From Trachythela sp. YZ-2020 (taxonomy: Eukaryota > Cnidaria > Anthozoa > Malacalcyonacea > Clavulariidae), in assembly GCA_016169945.1 (NCBI GenBank), contig JADLSH010000212.1, positions 2,078,001 to 2,142,000 on the forward strand: DNA of 64,000 nt, written 5' to 3'. The notes under the pieces are model-generated. The model searched no databases. It worked only from the letters and a program-made list of their open reading frames with translations, and was not told the origin of the DNA. Numbering within the stretch: position 1 is the stretch's first letter; each line of letters starts with the position of its first letter. Position numbers and translations under genes: made by a program. Positions 10,596 through 23,000 of the stretch are shown here, in pieces.

Positions 10596-10763
10596 AATTT
10601 ATCCCAAACCATGTGTTTATTACTATGTACAACTCCTTCCCAGTAAACTGAGCTCAGGCACGACAGCAATATTGATGTTTTCATAATAGAGGTGAGGCAT
10701 AAATAAATATTTCAACATTGCAGATTCTAATATCATGCAAGATCATTTAATATGTAAGATGTC

Positions 10764-12270
10764 ATTCACTTTTTCGATTTACCAACAAGTTTCCTATCCA
10801 CAAGCAGTTTACCGGCAAGAACACTGTCTTCAATAACTTTTCTGTGCTTGTGTGAGCAATATTAACACTTTTCATGGGAACTCTTGTGAAATCCACAGTC
10901 ACAGGATTCGCCTAATCTAACTCTAGATGGAATGTATGTTTGCTTGTTTGCAATGTTATCGACCAAATAATAGCCCTTCTCTCTCAACCACGTCAACTGA
11001 ACAAACTCGTAACGGAAAATCTGCCACCACGTCCCTGAAAAAGTAGTTTTTTCGCCTGTACCTAGTAAAGGTAGGTTTCAATTATCGACCCTCCATTGAG
11101 ATTCCAGATTGTAGGAGAAACCAATCGTGTAAATAAACAACATGCCCTAAAGGAATTCTCACAGTATTGCTTCACCAACTCCAGGTCTACTACCGTAACA
11201 TTTACCACTCTACAAAAAACTGAGACACTCTCCCGTAACTGTAACCAAATATATGCAAAAGCATGAAGAGCAGATTCCTCTTTCTCAGTATCACTCGATT
11301 CTTTGAGAGAGTCAATAATAAGCATTAAATTATGTAAAAACATTCTAGAGTCTTGCCCTGTAAACCGATACTGGAAATCTTTACCGGCCCCTTTGGTGTG
11401 ATTAAAGCATTGTTTCACCATCTTTACAAGACGAGATAACTTTGCAGTAGAGACAATTTACAAGTCTATAGAAAGGTGGTGAATTTGAAACATCATCAAA
11501 GTGAGCTACATTGGAAGCTATAAGTGACTTAGCAATACTTTGATACAGAATTAACCTAAACATCTGTCGGCAAGCATTATTTTTAACATGAAATGGCTAA
11601 TTGGGCTCGATCGGGAAACAGCCCAAGCAAGGGCTCAAATTCTTGTCGACTTTGTTCGCCAGCAATAAATGAAGTTATCTTACTTCTCTTTGTCTTGGCA
11701 GAACATTTTGCTTTTCCACCTTTTCTTAAGTTTTTCAAAAACATTTACTCTCTTACTATATGACCATGGTTGCCATGTACAACCAGGGTCTGAGCCAAAT
11801 ATCCCATTTGTTTCATCACAATTGTCGATGTTGACATTGGCAATGTGGAAAAATATTTAGCGCTGACTGGCAATTCATCGGTTAAAAATGCCTTAATCTT
11901 TAAATTTTTCGAAAATTCAGAAAAAGTGAACATAACATTTGTTCCACTTTTTTCTCAATTTCAGTTATCTCATGCAGAAGAAATTGTACGTAGCGAACAA
12001 TAACAAGAGAGTTTTTTTGACAGTTTGCTCCGAAAATAAATTTTTCAGTATTACTTAATATGTTTTTGCCCCGATTGAGGAAACTAACGAACCAGGAACA
12101 GGCAGTGCTGTCTTTTCCGAATGCCCCCCCCCCCTAAAACAACATAAAACTTTGTTACTGGCCAGCTTCACTGGTAGTAGGTTTAAGCTTCCTTTTGAGT
12201 ATGGCTGCTGGATGTTGTACAAGAGCCCGTTTCTCATCCTCTAAGCCACTTACAGTCTCATTTGCAGAAG
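10764..12270 (-). pseudogene. Pseudogene of an unrecognised multi-exon protein family
   Basis: On the minus strand a protein can be followed in several broken frames. From about 12,270 there is an EDEKRALVQHPAAILKRKLK piece, then after a frame change at a run of C, GHSEKTALPVPGSLVSSIGA. Near 11,860-11,640 come STLPMSTSTIVMKQMGY and an internal stop. At about 11,600-11,450 comes HVKNNACRQMFRLIL. The longest open piece, 11,421-11,062, contains AGKDFQYRFTGQDSRMFLHN. Finally, at about 11,045-10,764, WWQIFRYEFVQLTWLREKGY is followed by a Cys-rich end (CDCGFHKSS...C..C). Pieces are collinear, so this is one decayed gene with at least four lesions. I do not know its function and could not place it in a named family; a transposon-carried gene is possible. 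Confidence 0.6.
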
Positions 12271-12530
12271 CAATCAAAATCACACAAATTCAAAATCACA
12301 CAAATTTGAATAACGTTTACCGTGTGACACATAAGTTAAACAAAAACAGTGTGACTAATATGACTGTATAGCAGCCGATTAAATGATCTCAGAAATTATT
12401 ATTAAATTGAACTCACAGTTGCCTCCGCGTTCAGATAATTGAATTAACAAGTACTACCCCTGGTCTACAGGCAACTGGCTGAATAATTGTGCAGTAATTT
12501 GTTTTGATATTGCCAGTCACAAAGCCCATA

Positions 12531-12810
12531 CACGAATCGCGAAATTCGGGCGTAAAATCACAGTTAAAGAAAACATGTAGCTGTGACTGGATGATTTAAA
12601 ATATGCGTATTAAAGTATTCAAATGTTCAGTCATGCATTCGTGATTACATATCACAACAATAAAAACACGAATGCATGACTGAACATTTGAATTCTTTAA
12701 TACGCATATTTTAAATCATCCAGTCACAGCTACATGTTTTTCTTTAACTGTGATTTTTGCCCAACTCAGAACGCGTCATTTGGATGCGCAGCCGAATTTC
12801 GCGATTCGTG
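12531..12810. mobile_element. 280-bp foldback MITE with TA target duplication
   Basis: Termini CACGAATCGCGAAATTCGG and CCGAATTTCGCGATTCGTG are perfect inverted repeats, each flanked by TA (12,529-12,530 and 12,811-12,812). The arms extend almost to the centre; for example ATGATTTAAAATATGCGTAT mirrors ATACGCATATTTTAAATCAT. The loop at about 12,650-12,670 is short. The right arm has an extra stretch of about 33 bp near the end that the left arm lacks. A TA duplication and long inverted arms fit a non-autonomous Tc1/mariner-type element. Confidence 0.85.
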
Positions 12811-13555
12811 TATTGCTACATAAAAACTGCAAATTTCTAAATAATACTGGACATTATAAATGAAACCATGTAAAATACACATACACCTTCACTCAAAATT
12901 ACAACAAAGAAAACTAATAACTTAAGGGCTGTTCATACGAGCCCTGCTAGCCGGGCTGGCCCGGCAGCATGTTCACATGAGCTCGGCCAATCGGCCTAGA
13001 AATTTGTTTACAACGCACTTAAGTTCTGGGCTTTGTATGGAAAAATTCAACAATGCTGTTTGCCTCGAAACTCATTATTTTACTAACACTACAGCTATTG
13101 AAGTACTTTACCGCCTTTGTTTTGCCTTTTCTATCTTTTTAGCCCACCGCAAGTCTCCCCTTGAAAGGTAAAATGGTTTTGGCGTTAGACAGAGTAAAAT
13201 AACAAAATACTGCAGGCATGGCTGGCCCGGTTCCCATGTGAACGAAATCTCGAAACAATAGAGAGTTTAAGCTTCGCGTTCATACGTCAAACGACAGACG
13301 CCAGGCGAAGAAAAATTTTGCGCTATAAAGCATTAAAGGGAAAATAAACTTGCTATTTTGAAACTGTAATGTATGATGATTCTTTTGATATAAGAAATAA
13401 AATATGGAGCGAAGAAGTTAAGCGAAAATTCTGCCAAGAAAGTTCGACTCTGCCGTTTGCCGTTGCCCTCAACTGTGTATTATTTAAAACAGGTTACCCA
13501 TGTTTACTTGTTCCAAATAAATTACCAAGCACATACTATACTTAAGTTGCGTAGG
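12811..13555. other. Non-coding stretch with a partial dispersed repeat
   Basis: No gene seen. Positions about 13,157-13,210 repeat the GTAAAATGGTTTTGGCGTTAGACAGAGTAAAATAACAAAATAC-type core (only part shared) found in the foldbacks at 3,931-4,392. A GC-rich GCTGGCCCGG motif occurs at about 12,955 and 13,220 close to GTTCACATG/CATGTGAAC, suggesting a further degraded element. Confidence 0.4.
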
Positions 13556-13740
13556 TTAAACTGTATTTATCTTATTTTCAAGCCTTCTTCGTTTCGAATT
13601 TAAGGCACTTACAGTATTTTTGCCTTCCACTACCGAAATGTGTGCAATAGCAGCCTTTTCTTGGTTCTCTCTTCTTGCCTTCATCATTTGCCCAACATTG
13701 AATCGAGAATACAGTTTTGCTTTGCTGAGAGGCATCCTAA
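13556..13740 (-). CDS. Small ORF or exon of unknown function
   Basis: A minus-strand frame runs from the ATG at 13,735-13,733 to TAA at 13,558-13,556 (59 residues), directly after a CTTTTTAGG acceptor-like sequence. The protein is basic and helical in character (MPLSKAKLYSRFNVGQMMK at the start, SKRRRLENK near the end). An internal GTAAGT after GGCAAAAATACT could equally act as a splice donor, making it a short exon. A NETVSGLEDEKRAL segment at about 12,250 in the neighbouring pseudogene resembles its NTVSALNSKRRRLENK end, so it may be the upstream exon of that gene. Function unknown. Confidence 0.4.
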
Positions 13741-14711
13741 AAATGACAGTTCGTCACGGCTCACAAAACATTCATAAACTCGGCACACAATGGCAATTTC
13801 AAAAAATAAAAAACAAAGGATTTTTACCTGATAAACACTCTTTCACACAACCTTCAAAAAATAGTCCACTGGCCAACAGTTGTGGATCCTTTTGAAAGAA
13901 TAATACTCTCAAAATATTCGTTTGCGTTAGAAGCGGCATATTTTCGTCCACAAATCAACCAAATTTAAAGAGTATTCTTTGCTAAATATCGTAATATTTG
14001 ATATGAAAAGAAAGCACAAATTCTGCTGCATTCGTTGCCGCCATTTACATAGAAGTACGACCTCTTAGAATGCCCGTATAAGACAAAAATTAACGCTGAC
14101 AAAACAAGGCCTTGCGTACCCTCCATCGGAGAAAGATTTGTAACAATCATAGGACGACGGGTTTGCATGCGTAATGTTAGGCTTATTAGTGCCACGGTGT
14201 TTGTTTACTTATAGTTATTATCTCCATTTTTCTCACCCGCACTTGCTGCCCCTCGCCCGAGACGGTGAGCTGAGCATGGCTTTACGTCTAATTAATCCTC
14301 CAAACTTTCTTGGTTCCTAACAACTTTTGCTTCCCCGGCAAGTTACTGGACATCATTCTTGCTTACCTTGCAACCATGTAGCTATAGTACATCATGCAGG
14401 CTGGCCGTAGTTCTTTGGTACAAGGTCATCAGATGATCATAATTGAGCTTTCAAACGTGATGACCATATTGAGGCCGTTTCCCATTGCGGTTGTTTTGTC
14501 CGCGCGGGCAACCGTCAATGAAAACTGTATTTAGTATTGCAGGTAAATGGCCCTTGCAATCTCGCGAGTTAATATGATATTATGGGCCGAAAGGCCTGGA
14601 ATAATCATTTTCCACTATTTCATGTAGGATTTTTGTACAAATCATACAGTATAAGGTAGATTTGGGTTTGGGATGTATTTCTAGTATTGAATAACACTCG
14701 AAAAAACTTAC

Positions 14712-14852
14712 CCGATCGGCTTGAACTCCACCAGCATTAGTACTGTTTATCACGTACACAAAACAAAACGCTTTCCCTAGGTATTCTGTCACAACTGCGG
14801 TCATTGCTTCGGATTCTCCAACACCCGGACTATCAACAATTACAATACCTTC
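14712..14852 (-). CDS. Dynamin-like GTPase, exon with the G3 (DSPGVGES) motif
   Basis: A 141-nt exon (47 codons, phase 0 at both ends) is bounded by TTATCCATTATAG before it and GTAAGT after it on the minus strand. It begins GIVIVDSPGVGESEAM, the switch-II/G3 region of dynamin-superfamily GTPases (DxPG), and continues YLGKAFCFVYVINSTNAGGV, the following hydrophobic beta strand. It joins without loss of frame to the G1/G2 exon that ends at 23,881; there the last residues, WPHELLK, precede the G3 strand exactly as expected. No exon with the G4 motif was found downstream, so the gene is truncated or its later exons are absent from this window. Such proteins bind GTP and act on membranes or in innate responses; the specific role is unknown. 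Confidence 0.75.
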
Positions 14853-15316
14853 CTATAATGGATAAATTATTCCAAGCAAGTCTTAATAAGGATTATTATA
14901 TTTATTCATTTTGACCAGCCTAAGTTCTAAATCTTTTTGTTGACCAATAATATCTGCCCGATTCATAATTCTTAACAGCTATTAATGATTATATCGTATG
15001 AATCTCAACAAAATTGAATTGTTTCAAATGTTAATTAATTATATTAAAGGTTCTTGTACACACTTAGCTTATAATTAATAGTTTAAAAGATGTTTTGGTA
15101 TAACCAAGAGAAACTGTTAGTATATTGCCCAAGCCAAGGGCGCGTCAGCCCTGGGCGAGGGAACTAACTCCGCTCGGCTATTAACTATACCCAGGGGAAG
15201 AGAAAAGCTATGGGAAGTTTAAAGTTTATTAAGTATCGTGGGCGGGTGACTTTGTTTCATGGGTGGACAACCTACTGATCTCAAAAATATGTTGACTGTC
15301 ATGGCATACATTGAAG

Positions 15317-16206
15317 CAGGGGGACTATAAGATAGGGCGGCCAAACGGCTAGATAATGTCGTGATCAATTTGTGATGCGCTTTGGGACTGGGGCGACGTG
15401 GCCCCTGTGTAATTTTGAAAAAAAAAACAAGGAGTGGAAAAAACTCCAGGTGGATCGAGTAAATGATTAATATTCAGTCGATTGTTGCTGTATTTTTTCA
15501 AGATGTTATTCAAGCCTTTTAGCGTTCATACGACAAGTCTTAAGGCGTTCTGTGCTATCTAACATATAAAATTTTGTGTTTTAAATCTCGAAACATTTGT
15601 GACTTCCCTGTCCAATTTCGCCCCGCTCGGAAAACAATTTACTAATTTCGTACCTTAGAATCGAGCTAGAACGTAGCATTTTTTAAGACAACACTGCCAC
15701 GAATTAAACTTTATTCCTGCCCAATTTTGTCGTGTAAATTTTTTGAACTTTTTTGCTACCTGCCTTTGAATGCGCACCAACCGGTCATTTAAATGGAGAA
15801 AGTATGACAGGCAATAGACAAATTTGGCTAAAGCTGTTTACATCAGTGTGTTTACGTCGTTGCTACCCAATTCACAACTTCGGATAACTCACATGCCTGG
15901 TGACTATTGTTCTAGTTTGCGAAAACATTGAATAGAACAAAAGTAACTAAGCATTAGAATTATGTATAAGAGCTATTCACTCATGTAGATCATTTTAATG
16001 CTTAGTAACCTTTGTTCTATTCAATGTTTTCCCGAACTAGAACAATAGTAATTTCTGGCCTGTGTATATAAAAAATTTGTGGTAATTTTCTTTAACAAAT
16101 AAAAATGTCTCCACATGCGTAAGAAGAATATTTGGGTGGTCCCGCGCATCACACATTGATCAGGGGTTACATTGCCGTTTCGCCGCCCTATCTTATAGTC
16201 GCCCTG
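15317..16206. mobile_element. Non-autonomous hAT-like element, 890 bp
   Basis: The left end CAGGGGGACTATAAGATAGG mirrors the right end CCTATCTTATAGTCGCCCTG, and inverted similarity extends through about 75 bp. The element is flanked by ATTGAAG at 15,310-15,316 and 16,207-16,213, a 7-bp direct repeat. A CAGGG terminus and a 7-8-bp duplication point to hAT. No transposase frame is present. An inner foldback (15,902-15,956 against 15,996-16,050) centres on CATTGAATAGAACAAA. Confidence 0.75.
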
Positions 16207-16329
16207 ATTGAAGTGTGACAACAAAATACATATCGCAGAATAGAGAAAAATAAAGTCCATGAGAGAATACAGCGAAAAAAACGTCTTCGCATGCGTCAAC
16301 ATGACTGACATTTGCCTGGCGAAAGTAAG

Positions 16330-17140
16330 TAAAGTAAATAAAAACTTTATTTGGCTACGCTAACCCCTACAGCAAAATCTGTGTTCCAAGAGGGACGTAG
16401 ATTAAACTTCAAAATTTACAATTAGTTATAATACAAATTTAAAATAATACACTGACAGTTACAATTACAATTACAATTACTATATCATTACATCTACAAC
16501 AAATTATTAAGTTCACAAATTTATCTAACTTTATCTAACTGGCCAGGTGTCGCACACTTGAGTTAAATTGACTAAGAGATTGTTTATTTCTTAGTTCATC
16601 TGGGAGGCTGTTCCACAATATTGCTCCTCTGTAAGTAAGACCTTTTTTAAGATATTCAGTCTTAGGTTTGGGCAGATAGACCTTTGTGGTAGAACCTCGT
16701 AAATTATAATGCTGAGAGGAAGGCGTCTTTTGAAAAATATTGATTAGTTGTTTGGACGCTAGATCATGAGGTTTGGGCAGATAGACCTTTGTGGTAGAAC
16801 CTCGTAAATTATAATGCTGAGAGGAAGGCGTCTTTTGAAAAATATTGATTAGTTGTTTGGACGCTAGATCATGAGTTATTTTATACATAAGACTTGTTAC
16901 AAATTGAGTTCTGCGTTCTTTCAAAGTTTTCCAATTTAGTTCATTTAAAGCAAGTTCAGATTGGCCGTATTCATTTTTACGACCGGTAATCACTCCAGCA
17001 GCCCTATTTTGTAATGTCTGGGGACGATCAGAAAGTGTGATACCAATAGTATCCCAAATTTCGCAACAATTATAGTCCAGGTGTGGCAAAATGAGTGCAT
17101 TGTAAGCACCAATTAGTGTATTATGAAAACCTGATGTCCA
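16330..17140 (-). pseudogene. 5'-truncated LINE, RT C-terminal region
   Basis: The minus-strand translation from about 17,135 gives ALILPHLDYNCCEIWDT, then LQNRAAGVITGRKN, ERRTQFVTSLMYK, NLRGSTTKVYLPKP and SYRGAILWNSLPDELRN-like text (TYRGAILWNSLPDEL). This is the region after the RT palm in L2/CR1-type LINEs. The frame is open from 17,089 to a stop at 16,535, but the RT catalytic core and endonuclease are missing. A short A/T-rich 3' end near 16,330-16,345 (GTAAGTAAAGTAAATAAAAA) fits a LINE tail. It carries a perfect internal duplication described separately. Confidence 0.8.
16666..16875 (-). repeat. Perfect 105-bp tandem duplication inside the LINE
   Basis: Positions 16,666-16,770 are repeated at 16,771-16,875 without a visible difference. 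The unit is 35 codons, so the frame is preserved and the peptide NIFQKTPSSQHYNLRGSTTK occurs twice. Absence of divergence implies either a very recent duplication or an assembly artefact. Confidence 0.9.
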
Positions 17141-18832
17141 AGTGTTCCGGAGGGGGGAAGACTCAAACTGGGCATCAAAATGAGTGACTTCCTATTGTAT
17201 CTTCGCTGTAAAATTGCGAGCAGAATAATAAATGTGTTAACTCACAATTTAGAAATAATTATAGTTCACAATGTCAAGAAATGTTATCATGTAAGAAGAT
17301 AATCCAAAGGTGACTGTCGAGAAATTTATCGGATAAGGAATTCCCATAAGAACCTCGTGGGTTCATTTGATCCATATTTTTTTTCATATCCATTTTTTGG
17401 GAAGCATGAAAATTTTGGCGTAAACAATAATTTAACTTTATGATTTACCAGGAAGAATAAGGACATTAATACCCTTATACTCCTGGGAGTTTGTTTATAT
17501 TTTTGGTCTAAATTTATGTAATTGATAATTTTTCATGAAATGGTCAATAGATCCCCGTTCAAAGAAGAGATTTTTTATTTAATTCCTATTTCCTTTTATA
17601 CTTTAGATGTTCTAGAACTTATGATTAAGGTCTATCCGTCAGCTCTATTTTCTTCTTTTTTTCACTTATCTTGAATGTGTAAATGGCCATGTTTTTGTTT
17701 TCAAAAAGGTTGGGAATTAAACTTCTCTAGTGCATGATAGACAGTTGATTATAGTTATATTCGGTATATAAATGTGCCCATATAGATATTTGGAAATTAT
17801 GTAAAAGTTATAATTCTATATGCCAGTTTAAATAAACAACATATTTGCAAGTGTAGTACCTATGTGCCTTATATTATATCGATCAGTACACTGCAGTGGG
17901 AAACCTTTTATTTACCCATATCATAAATACAAATGACAAATTGGGCATGGAGCTCCCCTATATTTTCATATGCTAACAAAATATAATTCGGGGTCGAAAT
18001 CACATAACCAAACATATCCTAAACGGGAGAGCATATATATCATGAAAATGCCATGCTAGATTTTTTGAAAAATATTTAACACGCACTATTTCAACACCTA
18101 AGTTTGGTTCCCAGTTGTGACCTCCGCCGTTGCCGTCTTTAAAAAGACACCAATTCTTAGCCCTTCGGTTCTTTGAAAGGTTATGGCAGATCGACTTTCG
18201 TCGGACTTTACATGATGTCCTCAATCAGTCATAGCCTTGAAATGGAACCGTAATTATAGAAAATATATAATAGCATGAACACAATTTGCTTTCGCGCCAT
18301 TATAACGCCTCTCCCGCCTAAATATAACCGACTTGTAGTTAGTGTAATTTGAAATAAAATCGTTTAAAATCACTACAGATAGCTAGGGAGGGGTAGGTGG
18401 GTACTCATTTGGAGAACAATGCCCCAAAGCTCGCGATTTTCCAATAACATGTCGTTGTTATGGTCGTTGCTACGGAACAAAATTTCAAACAAGCTGCTAT
18501 TTTCCCCTATTTATCCATTTTCCGAAAAACAAATAGAAAAATTAACGCAAGAAAACGAAAAAGGGATCATTAATGATTCATAATTTCAAAATAGGATTTT
18601 TTTTTTAAATTTTGTCCCATATTTTATTGCTAGTTTTGTGTTTCGTAGAACTGCATTATCCTTTATTTCTTTCAATTTCATGGAGAGAAGTCACTTTATT
18701 TACTACTCCGGCTAGTACATAATGTAGCAGATTTACTCGCTCACCCAACCAATGAAAGCACTTGAATGGCATTATTTACTACTTGAAATTATACTAAATT
18801 CGATTATACTATTTTTTCATTCCTCTGATTTT

Positions 18833-19090
18833 TTACGCAAATAACATAAGATTACCAGTCGTGATGGAAAATCTTATCGAACAATCTTTCAATTTGTAGC
18901 TTAAATCGTTATGTTTCTTGTCTTCTATAAGTTCGCCAATGTCGCTCGCTTCGTCAATTTCAATAACTGAATTTACGAAGTTTACTAACGGTCTTCCTCC
19001 CCATGTAAAACAATCGCTTTCTTTGTCATAATCAAGATATTTGTTCATGTTTGAATGTAATGAACTGAACTTAGTTATTTTAAAATGTGT
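18833..19090 (-). CDS. Possible exon or gene remnant, unknown
   Basis: A minus-strand frame ends at a stop at 18,833 and reads NMNKYLDYDKESDCFTWGGR... through EIDEASDIGELIEDKKHND. Its composition (acidic, few low-complexity runs) is protein-like, and it does not overlap any recognised repeat. It lies in the large intron of the dynamin-like gene on the same strand. I recognise no domain, and splice limits are unclear. Confidence 0.2.
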   Translation of the reverse strand, partial: THFKITKFSSLHSNMNKYLDYDKESDCFTWGGRPLVNFVNSVIEIDEASDIGELIEDKKHNDLSYKLKDCSIRFSITTGNLMLFA

Positions 19091-19164
19091 TGGTATAGAA
19101 ATATAATAGATTTTGCGGAGCAAACTAAAACACGTCTTGCTCGCAGGGCTCTCAGTCGTCACCG

Positions 19165-19527
<363 letters not shown>

Positions 19528-20005
19528 GTAGGTTGGTAGGTACGTAGGTTTGTAGATAGGTAGCTAGGCCTGTAGATAGATAGGTAGATAGATTGATGGA
19601 TAGATAGATAGATATAGGTTATATATATGTAGATTATGTATCATACGCTAAAAACATATTATTAAAAAGACCACACCTAGCGAAAATTGCACCATTTAGT
19701 GAGAATTCCGTCGGCCGACACACAGAATGGCCTAAAGAGAAAACACCGCCCACCCGGTCGGAAATTCGAATATTTCGGGCGACAACAGTTCATGAATCCT
19801 CGCCACATCGGTTGAGACGCATGTTCTAGATTAAGTGCAGTTTTACAAGCATTTCGTCCAACCTCATTTACTTCATTTATTGACGTAGATCTTTATATCA
19901 GAGAAACTGAAAGACGTCTGGCCACAGTTTTGCTAAGCATCTGTGTGGCGTTAAGAACAAGATGCATAACAAACCTGGTTCCGGGACTTTCATAGTGCTA
20001 ACCTG

Positions 20006-23000
20006 GGGCCGGTTGTTCAAAAGCCGGTTAACTTAACCCAGGATTAGCGCTAACCCAGGGTTAAAAATCCTTAACCCTGGGTTAGCTAATCCTGGGTTAA
20101 TTTGGCGTTGCTCAAAGGTCGGTTAGCGGTGCGATTAGTTAACCCTGGGTTAAGACATTTAACCAAGAATAAATCTATGTTAAAATATATATCTAATATA
20201 AGAACGTTTTTGATTGGCTGAAAAGCGTGCGTCAAAACATGAAGCAACTGAAATTGAACTATTGAGACATGGCTTTAGCTCGAAACGTCGAGATTTTGTT
20301 TATATCTCAATAGGCACACGCGAAACAACCCTCATTTGTTCTTATATGCCCGTGGCCGACGCTGAATTAATGTCTATTCAGACATGAATTTGAGCATTTT
20401 AGAAAGTTCCGAGATAAAATAATACTTGATCAAAACCGTTTATATAGACCAAACAAATGAGAAATAGAACATATAAAATTAAATTTGCTCATTATAAGCC
20501 ATCAATTTTGGAATTTTAGGCAGTGCTTGAATAATTAAATTTGAGAACAAAATTAGACTTATGGCAGCCAATCAAATGATATTCCATTTAGTCTAGGACC
20601 TGTAAAGGAGTTTGTATGCATTTCATTTAGGACAGATTATCTCAACTGTTTTAGGGTAAAATGACCATGGCGGTCAACATGGCATATGTGCCAAAACCCG
20701 AATCCGGGGCGAAAGTCCTGAAAATGACCACGCCCAGAAACGGCACTGTCGACATAGCTCTAAATCCTGAACCGCCAAAGCTGCAGCCTTTTTAAATTGC
20801 TTATAGTGTTTAGAATGGTTGCTTTTATGGGTAGTCACTGGAGGGTGAAATTTGTCTAGGTATCATATTTTACAAGAAAATGACTATGCACCATCCCAGG
20901 TCAACTGCTAATTATGCATCAAATTACTCATTCACCTGGCAAAGTCTATGTTTTCTTATTTCCCAAACATTTTTGTCATAGGATGAAAAAATATGCTTAT
21001 TTTAATATAATTATTATAAATTTCATAAGGAATGATATTGTTTTGTTGAGATATAACACATTTCATTTCACTTACCCCCCGCCAGAACACGATTTCAGCC
21101 ATATTTTGCCGATTTTTTTGCTTTTTATCGCCGAGCCTCGCAAGTATCATCCAAATGTTCTACTTTAACACAATGCTAGTTGACTAAAGAATAATTCAAC
21201 CAAGTTTCGTCGGGTTTTGGAGTAGTGCCATGTATTTTATATTCGATTTTGTGTCCTTCGACATTTCCTCAATTATGTAGCCATTGCAATGTCTCGCAGC
21301 TTCTCTGCCCGATAAATGCCACTTCTTCGTACACATCTGTATTTATATTACAGTATCCAAAAATAATTGATTGTAGAATAGTCCCAATCGAAAATTACTC
21401 CCATTACTCCCATTTGGGAGTGAAAAACCTTCCCTCGTTCATCAAGAACGAGAATCTAAAACAAAAGGTTCAAAATAATTTGAAAGTCTCGCGCAATCTT
21501 CACGAAAACTCCTCGTGGGCAACATTACAGGGGGGGGGAAACATTTTCACGAATACGTTTGGTGGTGCAAAAAGATTGCGTAAATCTCTGGTTTCTTTTT
21601 TATAGCTAAAGGAAACCAGAGAAATACAAAATTACGCGAATATTTGTTTATTTTTTGTCATAAAACATATAAACAGTTAAACACACGAACTTTACTTTGG
21701 GAGTTTGGGTTGCTGTGATCGCGAACAAACGTATTCGTGAAAATGTTGCCCCCCCCTGTAATGTTGCCCACGAGCTGTTTTCGTGAAGATTGCGCGAGAC
21801 TTTCAAATTATTTTGAACCTTTTGTTTTAGATTCTCGTTCTTGATGAACGAGGGAAGGTTATTCACTCCCAAATGGGAGTAATGCTTTCAATTTTCCGAT
21901 TGGGACTATTCTACAATCAATTATTTTTGGATACTGTAATATAAATACAGATGTGTACGAAGAAGTGGCATTTATCGGGCAGAGAAGCTGCGAGACATTG
22001 CAATGGCTACATAATTGAGGAAATGTCGAAGGACACAAAATCGAATATAAAATACATGGCACTACTCCAAAACCCGACGAAACTTGGTTGAATTATTCTT
22101 TAGTCAACTAGCATTGTGTTAAAGTAGAACATTTGGATGATACTTGCGAGGCTCGGCGATAAAAAGCAAACAAATCGGCAAAATATGGCTGAAATCGTGT
22201 TCTGGCGGGGGGTAAGTGAAATGAAATGTGTTATATCTCAACAAAACAATATCATTCCTTATGAAATTTATAATAATTATATTAAATAATCATATTTTTT
22301 CATCCTATGACAAAAATGTTTGGGAAATAAGAAAACATAGACTTTGCCAGGTGAATGAGTAATTTGATGCATAATTAGCAGTTGACCTGGGATGGTGCAT
22401 AGTCATTTTCTTGTAAAATATGATACCTAGACAAATTTCACCATCCAGTGACCACCCATAAAAGCAACCATTCTAAACACTATAAGCAATTCAAAGAGGC
22501 TGTAGCTTTGGCGGTTCAGGATTTAGAGCTATGCCGACAGTGCCGTTTCTGGGCGTGGTCATTTTCAGGACTTTCGCCCCGGATTCGGGTTTTGGCACAT
22601 ATGCCATGTTGACCGCCATGGTCATTTTACCCTAAAACAGTTGAGATAATCTGTCCTAAATGAAATGCATACAAACTCCTTTACAGGTCCTAGACTAATT
22701 TTTTTGAAGTTGAAAAACAATTGTCAACGCATGCGTATTGCAGAAGATCCTAAGTCCTAAAAAAACATGAAAATAGAAAAAAGAAGCCAAAGCAGAGTTG
22801 TTTTACAGCTTTCAAAAACAATGTTTGTTAATAATACACTGAGTCTGCAGGCATTCGATGTACAAAAACTTGTGATGTTCAAGAAAAGCAAATGGGAACT
22901 TGTAAATTAAAATTGCTGGCAACCAAATTGTTTGGCAAAAGAAAAAGGGTTCTGAGTAAATATATTTTTCGAACAAACCCGAAGGCGTACAAACAGCAAG

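Larger units (their letters stand above)
4660..10600 (+). mobile_element. DIRS/Ngaro-like tyrosine-recombinase retrotransposon, degenerate
   Basis: One plus-strand element carries, in order, an SGNH-hydrolase ORF, a palindromic repeat cluster, a Gag with zinc-knuckle-like residues, reverse transcriptase plus RNase H, and a tyrosine recombinase in place of a DDE integrase. That gene set defines the DIRS-like order (DIRS, Ngaro, PAT). Terminal-repeat organisation (inverted versus split direct repeats) separates the subgroups, and I could not resolve it, so DIRS/Ngaro-like is as far as I go. The limits are approximate: the left edge is set near the first distinct 5' sequence and the right edge by the hairpin at 10,569-10,595. 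Gag and Pol contain in-frame stops and frameshifts, so this copy is not autonomous. Confidence 0.8.

Noticed and set aside
20250..20320. Second hammerhead-like sequence (ATTGAGACATGGCTTTAGCTCGAAACGTC)
   Set aside because: It has GAAAC-GTC and a possible stem but lacks the CTGANGA core, so it should not be active. It is at best a degenerate relic.
21225..22062. Mirrored 67-126-codon ORFs with identical N-termini
   Set aside because: They are the two arms of the foldback element seen on both strands; no domain is present and the copies are not independent genes.
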